A stretch of DNA of 5,329 nucleotides, taken from NCBI GenBank assembly GCA_016195765.1, contig JACPYZ010000013.1, forward strand, positions 1-5,329, read 5' to 3'. The DNA is from Candidatus Curtissbacteria bacterium (GTDB lineage: Bacteria; Patescibacteriota; Microgenomatia; Curtissbacterales; GWA2-41-24). Positions 1-4,848 of the stretch are shown here, in pieces. The position numbers and the translations under genes are program-made. Each line of letters starts with the position of its first letter. Positions within the stretch are counted from its first letter, which is position 1. A model generated the notes under the pieces. It was not told the origin of the DNA. It worked only from the letters and a program-made list of their open reading frames with translations, and searched no databases.

Positions 1-574
1 CAAGTGTCGCTTTAATAAAATTGGGGATGGCGTGCGTCTCCGGGTCGTGAAGCTCGCCTGGTCCATAAGGGTTAAAATAGCGCAAAATGGTGACATCAAA
101 GTTGAAATTTGCATGGTACGCCTGCAAAAAAGCTTCAATTGACGCCTTGCTAGCACCATAGGGATTATCTGGGTGCAAAGGTTCATTTTCTGTAATTGGA
201 AGATTTTTGGGCATGCCATAAACACAAGCACTGCTGGAAAATATTACCTTATTAACACCTTCTTGCTGCATGCAGTCAAAAAGATTTATTGAACCCAGAA
301 CGTTGGTTTTGGCGTAGAGATCTGGTTTTTCGACAGATTCTGGAACCACGATTAAGCCAGCCATGTGAATCACGGCATCAATTCCTTTTAGCGCCTCTTT
401 TGTTTTTGTTGGGTCTTCTATATCGCCCACTATTAATTTTGCGTGAGGATTTACGGCATCTTTGTGACCTTTTGTAAGGTTATCAAGAATTGTTACGTCA
501 TTGCCTTCTTTTATAAGAAGGTTCGTGATGTGAGAACCTAAAAACCCTGCGCCGCCTGTTACTAAAACGTTCAT
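1..574 (-). CDS. galE: GalE-like NAD-dependent sugar-nucleotide epimerase, C-terminus cut by window edge
   Basis: Extended short-chain dehydrogenase/reductase, most like UDP-glucose 4-epimerase, which interconverts UDP-glucose and UDP-galactose with bound NAD for envelope glycan synthesis in the cytoplasm. The ATG at 574-572 opens directly into the Rossmann fold: MNVLVTGGAGFLGSH carries the NAD-binding GxxGxxG at residues 7-13. D31 at the end of the second strand suits NAD rather than NADP. The active-site set is visible: the SSSACVYG serine strand at 113-120 and Y139-x3-K143 (YGASK), followed by the family's RYFNPYGPG at 165-173. About 191 codons are present; family members have about 310-340, so roughly the last 40% (substrate-binding lobe) lies outside. 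It starts 3 bp after the stop of tsaC-tsaB with no clear Shine-Dalgarno, suggesting translational coupling. The family is certain. The exact sugar is not, because the specificity region is missing; a UDP-glucuronate or other nucleotide-sugar epimerase remains possible. Confidence 0.88.
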   Translation of the reverse strand, partial: MNVLVTGGAGFLGSHITNLLIKEGNDVTILDNLTKGHKDAVNPHAKLIVGDIEDPTKTKEALKGIDAVIHMAGLIVVPESVEKPDLYAKTNVLGSINLFDCMQQEGVNKVIFSSSACVYGMPKNLPITENEPLHPDNPYGASKASIEAFLQAYHANFNFDVTILRYFNPYGPGELHDPETHAIPNFIKATL

Positions 575-577
575 AAA

Positions 578-904
578 TTAGTCAAATTTACTTTTTTCGT
601 AAATAGGTAGTGTTATTTTACCAATTTCGCCATTAACCGGTATTGCCAGGGCATAACCAAGCGCATTGGCAACAGCAACACCTACCCTTGTGCCTGTGAA
701 TGAACCTGGACCATTGTTTACATTTATTGCGTCTATTTCCGCGATTTTGAATTTATTATTTTTTGCTATTTTTATGATGGCAGGAATTAGTGCTTGTGAG
801 CCTGTTTGTTGGGTAACTGTAAGCTGATATTTCTTGAAGCTGAAATTATCTTTTAATTCGACTTTTACTTTTTCCCTTTCTACTGTTTCTATTTGCAAAG
901 TGAA
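578..904 (-). other. TsaB-like C-terminal domain of the fusion
   Basis: Sub-feature marking the TsaB-like part of the fused protein. The clearest support is GPGSFTGTRVG (about 712-680 on the minus strand), the YeaZ/TsaB signature, preceded by an amphipathic helix region with LIPAI and by IDAINV, which fits the usual strand before GPGSFTG. The first strand reads QIETVE where the family has IDTS-like residues, so an ATPase-type phosphate loop is not retained; this is normal for TsaB, which is a non-catalytic partner. There is no internal ATG or GTG with a ribosome site at the domain border, so independent translation is not evident. Confidence 0.8.
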
Positions 905-1471
905 TGACTTTACTTTAACTATTCCCTGCCGAATAACTTTGGGAGTTTTTGATGTTAAATCAATAACCGTTGATTCCACTCCCCCTTTGCACTCGCCCTC
1001 TAATACGTAATCGACTTTTGAAACAATTTCCTGATCAAGTTCTTTGGAAGTTTTAACAGAGGGTCTGCCGTGAAGATTTGCAGACGTGCCGATTATGGGT
1101 GCACCAGCCATTGTGATTAAGTCTCTAGTTGTTTTGGAGTCTGGTATACGAAAGCCTAGTGATTGTTTCTTGGTTTTTAATTTTAAAACAATGGTAAGCC
1201 CCCCCGGCCAATATCTTCCTGCTAACCTTTTGGCAAGAGGCGTGACGATTGCTAGTTGTTCCAGTTGCTTGGCGTCTGCAATTAGAACTGGTAATGGTAA
1301 ATTTTTGGGCCGAGATTTGATCTGATAAATTTTAGAAATAGACTCTTTTTCGTGGCTTATGGATCCAATTCCATAAACGGTGTCAGTTGGAAATATAACA
1401 ATTCCCCCTTTTTTTAAAATATCTGCAGCTATTTTAATAGCTGATGATTTTGATCCTTCTTGTTTTTTCAT
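578..1471 (-). CDS. tsaC-tsaB: Fused TsaC (YrdC/Sua5-type) and minimal TsaB, t6A tRNA modification
   Basis: Two t6A37 proteins in one chain of 297 residues. Residues about 8-185 are a complete TsaC/YrdC domain, which makes threonylcarbamoyl-AMP from threonine, bicarbonate and ATP. Visible motifs are PTDTVYG (28-34), KSRPKN (52-57), WPGGLT (88-93), RIPD (108-111), GTSAN (128-132), GGVESTVID (163-171) and IRQG (180-183). From about residue 190 the chain becomes TsaB-like: a short strand region (LQIETVE, where TsaB normally has an IDTS-type motif), then SQALIPAI, and the hallmark GPGSFTGTRVG at 254-264 followed by an IPVNG strand. Only about 105 residues of TsaB are present, equal to its N-terminal lobe, which in known complexes contacts TsaD. 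The Sua5 C-terminal domain is absent. The chosen ATG at 1471 overlaps tsaE by 38 bp. An ATG at 1492 would add seven residues and give a 59 bp overlap; neither has a clear Shine-Dalgarno. Domain assignments are strong; whether the chain stays fused in the cell is inferred. Confidence 0.88.
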   Translation of the reverse strand: MKKQEGSKSSAIKIAADILKKGGIVIFPTDTVYGIGSISHEKESISKIYQIKSRPKNLPLPVLIADAKQLEQLAIVTPLAKRLAGRYWPGGLTIVLKLKTKKQSLGFRIPDSKTTRDLITMAGAPIIGTSANLHGRPSVKTSKELDQEIVSKVDYVLEGECKGGVESTVIDLTSKTPKVIRQGIVKVKSFTLQIETVEREKVKVELKDNFSFKKYQLTVTQQTGSQALIPAIIKIAKNNKFKIAEIDAINVNNGPGSFTGTRVGVAVANALGYALAIPVNGEIGKITLPIYEKSKFD

Positions 1472-1850
1472 CGATCTTTTTAAAAACGACATCTATGCGT
1501 TTTTTTGGCAGCTTGTCTTCTAAACGCTGTGCCCATTCGATAATTGTTATGTCGTTTTTTGTAAAAATTTCGTCTAAACCAAGATCTTTAAAATCTGTGA
1601 TCTTTTCTCCGCGGTATAAATCGATATGATTGATAGAAAAATCGCGCCCTTTATAAATTTTTAAAAAAACAAAAGTTGGAGACGTTACTCTATTTTTGAC
1701 CCCAAGTGATTTTGCAAGTCCGGAAACGAAGACAGTTTTGCCTGCTCCAAGATCGCCGAAAAGGGCGACGACGTCGCCTGCTTTAAGGGACTTTGCCAAT
1801 TGTTGGGCAAGCTTTATAGTTTGTTGTGGAGAAGTTGTTTTAGCTTCCAT
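1434..1850 (-). CDS. tsaE: TsaE, P-loop ATPase of t6A tRNA biosynthesis
   Basis: Cytoplasmic ATPase that works with the TsaB-TsaD complex in N6-threonylcarbamoylation of A37 in ANN-decoding tRNAs. The 138-residue length is about normal for the family. The Walker A P-loop is GDLGAGKT at residues 32-39, the family's TSPTF switch-like motif is at 56-60, HIDLYR at 75-80 supplies the strand with the conserved Asp, and IIEWAQRL (103-110) carries the conserved Glu-Trp. The ATG at 1850-1848 is the only sensible start; it lies inside the end of the VanZ gene (37 bp overlap) and no Shine-Dalgarno is visible, so translation is probably coupled to the upstream gene. The 3' end overlaps the start of tsaC-tsaB. 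Adjacency to TsaC and TsaB supports the role. The identification is firm. Confidence 0.95.
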   Translation of the reverse strand: MEAKTTSPQQTIKLAQQLAKSLKAGDVVALFGDLGAGKTVFVSGLAKSLGVKNRVTSPTFVFLKIYKGRDFSINHIDLYRGEKITDFKDLGLDEIFTKNDITIIEWAQRLEDKLPKKRIDVVFKKIDEKTRRIKIISY

Positions 1851-2206
1851 ATTACGTAAGCGCTTGTTAGCATGCCAACAAGATCAAAACCATAAGCATC
1901 ATATAAAGCGGCAGTTCTGCCTACTACGAATGACTGATGAAATTCATCAAATGATGAATAAATTAAACAAAGTAACAGTGAAAGGACAAATTTGCCGGAT
2001 GTTGCTCGCCAAATAAGTGCGTAAAGACCAACAAATTCACCTATATGAGCACCTTTTTTAATGATAAAGTCGGCCAGGTAAAGTTGGCTGGCGTGCAACG
2101 ATGGAATTGACGAGAGATAAAAGAAGGGCACAACCCATAAAAAAACAGGCAGCCACTTACTGACTGTCGATTTAGGATAAATTAGTTTACTTACTGTTTT
2201 TTTCAA
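1814..2206 (-). CDS. VanZ-family membrane protein
   Basis: Small integral membrane protein of the VanZ family (130 residues). VanZ itself gives low-level teicoplanin resistance by an unknown mechanism; most relatives have no assigned function. Diagnostic VanZ residues are present: a first membrane segment with FFYLSSIPS (28-36), KKGAHIGEFVGLY (50-62) with the conserved Lys/His, and DEFHQSFVVGR (87-97), the DE-xx-Q-x5-R core, followed by D103 and D108-x2-G111 in the last membrane segment. Three or four membrane segments are expected, at about 19-36, 52-68, 72-88 and 106-122. The start is a TTG at 2206-2204, preceded by AGAAGAA at a suitable distance; no in-frame ATG fits before the first membrane segment. 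It sits 28 bp after the Pro/Thr-rich gene and overlaps tsaE by 37 bp. The family call is firm, the function unknown; an antibiotic resistance role should not be assumed. Confidence 0.88.
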   Translation of the reverse strand: MKKTVSKLIYPKSTVSKWLPVFLWVVPFFYLSSIPSLHASQLYLADFIIKKGAHIGEFVGLYALIWRATSGKFVLSLLLCLIYSSFDEFHQSFVVGRTAALYDAYGFDLVGMLTSAYVIWKLKQLLHNKL

Positions 2207-2234
2207 AATTCTTCTGTTAATCGTATCATAATTG

Positions 2235-2735
2235 TTATTTTTCCTTCTTCTTTTCAGTCTCCACAGTTTTCCCTTTATTTTCTAGCCTGCGGTAAAAAAA
2301 GTAGAAGCCAATGGAGAGCAAAATCAAAAATATTCCTGACCCGGTTAAGATGAAAGCCAGTTTAGTTTTTGAGTTGCCGGTGTCTTCTAAATTTGGTGTT
2401 GGTGACGGGGTCGGCTCCGCACTTGGGGAGGATTCTCCCAAGACTGATGGTGTTTGCACTGCCGACACTTTAGGTGAGACTTTTGCTGCTATAACAGGAC
2501 TGGGTGACGTTGCTGGAGTTGGAGTCGGAGTTGGTGAAGGTGTAGATGTAGCGCCCGGTGTTGGTGTGGCGTCGGGCGTAGGAGTAGGTGTTGGAGTAGG
2601 GATTAGGGTTGGTGACGGAGTAGCGATTGGAGATTCTGATGGTGACAGATCCGGGGTTGGCGACTCTTGGGCCATTACAGGAGATGATATAACAGATAAA
2701 AATGTCAGGAGCGTCAAAAGAAACTTAATACGCAT
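2235..2735 (-). CDS. Secreted Pro/Thr/Ser-rich protein with C-terminal membrane anchor
   Basis: I do not recognise a named family. The 166-residue protein has clear architecture: a signal peptide (MRIKF, hydrophobic core 5-20, likely cleavage after A22 in PVMA-QE), then a low-complexity stalk of Pro-Thr and Pro-Ser dipeptides (about 24-82), a less repetitive linker (83-115), a hydrophobic segment (about 126-148), then RR and a Lys/Glu-rich tail. Just before the membrane segment is LEDTG (116-120), spaced like an LPxTG sorting signal but with Glu in place of Pro. The stalk should be extended and exposed outside the membrane, as a spacer or glycosylation target; this is inference. The ATG at 2735 lacks a Shine-Dalgarno. 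It follows the M23 gene by 47 bp and may have its own promoter. The gene looks real because the frame is closed by a sensible signal and anchor and not just by repeats. The opposite strand also stays open here, but that translation is only a Gly/Val-rich mirror of the repeat. Confidence 0.8.
   Translation of the reverse strand: MRIKFLLTLLTFLSVISSPVMAQESPTPDLSPSESPIATPSPTLIPTPTPTPTPDATPTPGATSTPSPTPTPTPATSPSPVIAAKVSPKVSAVQTPSVLGESSPSAEPTPSPTPNLEDTGNSKTKLAFILTGSGIFLILLSIGFYFFYRRLENKGKTVETEKKKEK
2490..2666 (-). repeat. Low-complexity Pro-Thr/Ser-coding repeat tract
   Basis: On the plus strand this reads as degenerate repeats of GGWGTHGGWGTW type (ggagtcggagttggtg and similar), coding on the minus strand for PTPTP, PSP and ATPTP dipeptide runs. 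The units are imperfect, with varied third positions, so the tract looks held by protein selection and not like a fresh expansion. Such tracts can change length by slippage and are risky for short-read assembly. Confidence 0.75.
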
Positions 2736-2741
2736 ATGTTA

Positions 2742-2770
2742 CAGATAGTTTTTTGGCTACGTTTTGTCAA
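2742..2770 (-). promoter_or_regulatory. Possible promoter for the Pro/Thr-rich gene, near-leaderless
   Basis: In the 47 bp gap after the M23 gene, the minus strand has a perfect TTGACA (2770-2765), a 17-base spacer, and TATCTG (2747-2742), a weak -10 with three of six consensus bases. The ATG at 2735 begins only six bases after the -10, so a transcript starting here would have almost no leader, consistent with the absent Shine-Dalgarno. The -35 match and exact spacing are suggestive; the weak -10 keeps confidence low. Confidence 0.3.
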
Positions 2771-2782
2771 GTAATCTAGCTT

Positions 2783-3979
2783 TTAGTGAGGGATCATATG
2801 CAAATATAACGTGTCCAGACTATCATCATGCTTGATTCTTGCATAGAACAGGCTACCGGGATAGGCTCCTCCGCACTGAATTGATCCCCCATATAATTTT
2901 CCGTCCTTAACTGCTTTGACATTTTCTCCGGCTGCACTTCCTGCACCTGACTGCATATCAATTCCAAGATGACCAGCAGACCCATAAATAAATGAGTTTT
3001 TCTGTGCACCAAAACCTTGGTTTATATAGATTGGCCCGTCGATTGGCCAAGGCAGATTTCCGTGAGGGTTTACAGACCCATACACAGATTGTTCGCTATC
3101 AGGATAATTGTACTGATAACTTGTGCTTTGTAAATAATTATTTGGGTCTTGGATGCTGCCATCCTTATGGACTTCGAAATGAAGGTGCGGCCCGCTTGAA
3201 CAACCAGCGCTTGCTCCCCAGGAAGCAATGCTCCCAATTGAATCGCCTGTATGCACATCACGGATAAAAGATTCCGAACCTCCCCCAAAGGAAATCGCTT
3301 GTTCTGCTTGGACTTGCGAAAGAAGCGCCTGGAATTTTGTCTCGTCGTTTTGAGTGGTAACAAGCAAAGCTTGTTTTTGTGCTTTTTCACTATCAAGACT
3401 TGCTTTTAAACCTTCTAGTTGCTTTTTGCTTGCGGCAACTTGGGCTTGTTTAGTTTCTCGTTCGTCCTTTTGGTTAGCATAGTTTGATTTAGTTTCCTGA
3501 AGATTTGTGAGAATTTTCTTGTCGTTTTCTTGAACCTGTTTTAAGTATTGGGCACGTAGAATGAAATCTGAAAAATCGCTTGAAGTTAAAATTATTTCCA
3601 GATCGGAAACAAAGCTTTGTTGATAAGTTGCCACAATTCGTTCCTTGAGCAAACCTTCAAGCTTATCGACAGATTGATTAATGTTGCCAATTCTGGCACT
3701 TAGGGCTCCGATTTCTTTTTCTAGTTTATCGACAGTTGCTTGCGCATCCGCAATTTTAAGTTGAGTTACTTGTATTTGGCTGTTAAATTGAGTGATTTGT
3801 GAGGAAAGAGTCTTTTTTTGGTTACCCAAATCGTCAATCTTTTTCTGCAACAGATCTATACAGCCAGAATCTTTGCTGCCATTTTCGCAATCATCAAGAG
3901 AAACAGAGAATACGGCTTTAGTTGCGAAAACAGAAATTAGTAAAGTAAAAAAGAGTACGATAAAGCTTTTTTTTATCAT
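2783..3979 (-). CDS. Secreted coiled-coil M23-type peptidoglycan hydrolase with permuted catalytic domain
   Basis: Likely the wall hydrolase (or hydrolase activator) controlled by FtsEX. The 398-residue protein has a signal peptide (1-25), a Cys pair (C31, C40), and a long coiled coil of Gln/Lys/Leu-rich heptads (about 41-225). The coiled coil is interrupted by TYQQSFVSDLEIILTSSDFSDF (split here as TYQQSFVSDLE at 118-128 and IILTSSDFSDF at 129-139), the alpha-helical block typical of EnvC/PcsB/CwlO-like proteins. A GGG hinge follows (232-234). M23 motifs come in unusual order: GDSIGS and SSGPHLHFEV (261-270; H265, H267), DPNNYL (278-283), a linker, then WPIDGP, NQGFG (320-324), GHLGIDM (336-342; H337, D341) and TLYLHM (390-395; H394). 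By comparison with LytM, H337, D341 and H267 would bind zinc and H265 and H394 would be catalytic, so the full set is present. C260 and C369 could form a disulfide. The ATG overlaps the ftsX stop (ATGA). Hydrolytic activity is inferred. Confidence 0.88.
   Translation of the reverse strand: MIKKSFIVLFFTLLISVFATKAVFSVSLDDCENGSKDSGCIDLLQKKIDDLGNQKKTLSSQITQFNSQIQVTQLKIADAQATVDKLEKEIGALSARIGNINQSVDKLEGLLKERIVATYQQSFVSDLEIILTSSDFSDFILRAQYLKQVQENDKKILTNLQETKSNYANQKDERETKQAQVAASKKQLEGLKASLDSEKAQKQALLVTTQNDETKFQALLSQVQAEQAISFGGGSESFIRDVHTGDSIGSIASWGASAGCSSGPHLHFEVHKDGSIQDPNNYLQSTSYQYNYPDSEQSVYGSVNPHGNLPWPIDGPIYINQGFGAQKNSFIYGSAGHLGIDMQSGAGSAAGENVKAVKDGKLYGGSIQCGGAYPGSLFYARIKHDDSLDTLYLHMIPH
2786..3055 (-). 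other. M23 N-terminal half (HxxxD and YxH motifs), placed last
   Basis: Residues 309-398. They correspond to the usual beginning and middle of an M23 domain: LPWPIDGPI, INQGFG, GHLGIDM with zinc-ligand His and Asp, ENVKAVKDGKLYG (the usual V-x-A-x2-DG-x-V strand), QCGGAYPG, then DTLYLHM. The protein stops three residues later, just where a normal M23 domain would go on to V-x2-GD-x-IG. That missing part is the block found upstream in the same protein. Confidence 0.8.
3131..3265 (-). other. M23 C-terminal half (HLH motif), placed first
   Basis: Residues 239-283 of the M23-type protein. They correspond to what is normally the last third of an M23 domain: V-x2-GDSIGSIASWG, SSGPHLHFEV, a short turn (KDGS), then DPNNYL. 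Here they directly follow the coiled coil and the Gly hinge, with no N-terminal M23 half before them. Confidence 0.8.
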
Positions 3980-4848
3980 TTAATCTTTAGGTACCTGTAA
4001 AGGGCAAGTGACGCCCCGGCAACTCCAAGCAGTGCAGCTACTAGAGATTGCCCTACCCAAAGATATAGGAAAAACAGTGGAGGGATAGGAAAGATCTCTA
4101 TTGGACCTAAGAAATCTTGAATACTTTTGGAATAAAAAAGTAGTAGGACATAGATTAAAAAGGTCGAAATTGTCGCACCCACCAAGCCGTACAGCGCCCC
4201 TTCTATTAGAAACGGTTTGGCAACGTACCACTTTGTGGCACCTACTAAAGTCATAATAGAAATTTCATCGCGCCTTAAGGCGATTCTCATGCCAACCACC
4301 ATTATTATAATAAGGAAGGATATCGACATGAGCGTAGAGACAAAAACGATTCCACCCATACGTATCGTCTTGGTCCATTTAACTAATTGTTCGACTAGGT
4401 TTTCTGGTGTTATAACGCGCTCTACTTCTGGGTAGCTTTTAACGGTGCTTGCAATTTGCCCAATATCAGTTGCTTTGATAACAGAAATATCTATTGAAGC
4501 TGGCAGAATATCAGCTGAAACTGATTGCAAAAGAAGTGGTTCGTCTTTATAACGTTCACGATAAATTGCCAGCGCTTCTTCTTTGCTGGCATATTTAATT
4601 TCTTTTGAAAGACCGGTGCTTTTTACTTTATCTATGATTTCGTTAATTTTAGTATCTGTCGTATTGTCTTTGAAAAAGGCGATTACTTGTGGCCTTTGTT
4701 CAATATAATTCAAAACAATTTGACCACCGATTATGAGAACTACAAAAATTGAGGCGACAAAAAAAGTAAGCGACATCGCAAGACCAGCTGCAATTGCTTG
4801 ATAGGGACTCCTTCTTAAAATTTTAAAAGTTTTATTAAGCTGCTTCAT
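3976..4848 (-). CDS. ftsX: FtsX, cell-division ABC transporter-like permease
   Basis: Membrane partner of FtsE; the FtsEX complex passes ATP-driven conformational signals to cell-wall hydrolases at division or elongation sites rather than moving a substrate. The 290-residue protein has the FtsX layout: a cytoplasmic N-terminus with the RRSPYQA element (12-18), membrane segment 1 (about 20-44), an extracellular loop of about 115 residues (48-162) containing VIAFFKDNTT, EALAIYRERY and LPASIDI, then three membrane segments (about 165-188, 212-238, 258-284). ALRRDEISIMTLVGAT (190-205) before segment 3 is the conserved FtsX cytoplasmic loop. The start at 4848 is chosen because AGAAGG stands five bases upstream and it leaves a 14 bp overlap with ftsE; an ATG at 4884 would add 12 residues and lacks such a site. 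The ATGA overlap with the hydrolase gene couples the two. Family and role are firm. Confidence 0.95.
   Translation of the reverse strand: MKQLNKTFKILRRSPYQAIAAGLAMSLTFFVASIFVVLIIGGQIVLNYIEQRPQVIAFFKDNTTDTKINEIIDKVKSTGLSKEIKYASKEEALAIYRERYKDEPLLLQSVSADILPASIDISVIKATDIGQIASTVKSYPEVERVITPENLVEQLVKWTKTIRMGGIVFVSTLMSISFLIIIMVVGMRIALRRDEISIMTLVGATKWYVAKPFLIEGALYGLVGATISTFLIYVLLLFYSKSIQDFLGPIEIFPIPPLFFLYLWVGQSLVAALLGVAGASLALYRYLKIK

Noticed and set aside
1814..2206. Glycopeptide resistance gene (vanZ)
   Set aside because: The protein is in the VanZ family, but no vanA-type resistance genes are nearby and most family members are not resistance genes.
2203..2229. Eight-codon minus-strand ORF (MIRLTEEF) ending in TGA that overlaps the TTG start of the VanZ gene
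   Set aside because: It could be a coupling minicistron, but it is too short to support, and such ORFs arise often by chance in a 28 bp gap.
2311..2748. Long plus-strand open frame rich in Gly and Val opposite the Pro/Thr-rich gene
   Set aside because: It is the mirror of a PTP repeat tract (complement codons give Gly-Val runs), has no signal or domain, and the minus-strand frame has a proper signal peptide and anchor.
2736..2782. Rho-independent terminator after the M23 gene
   Set aside because: No GC-rich inverted repeat followed by a T run is visible on the minus strand in this gap.
2783..3265. Two tandem M23 domains, the second truncated
   Set aside because: The first piece lacks the HxxxD and YxH motifs and the second lacks HLH; the pieces are complementary with no duplicated motif, so a single permuted domain is the simpler reading. 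It stays the main alternative to test.
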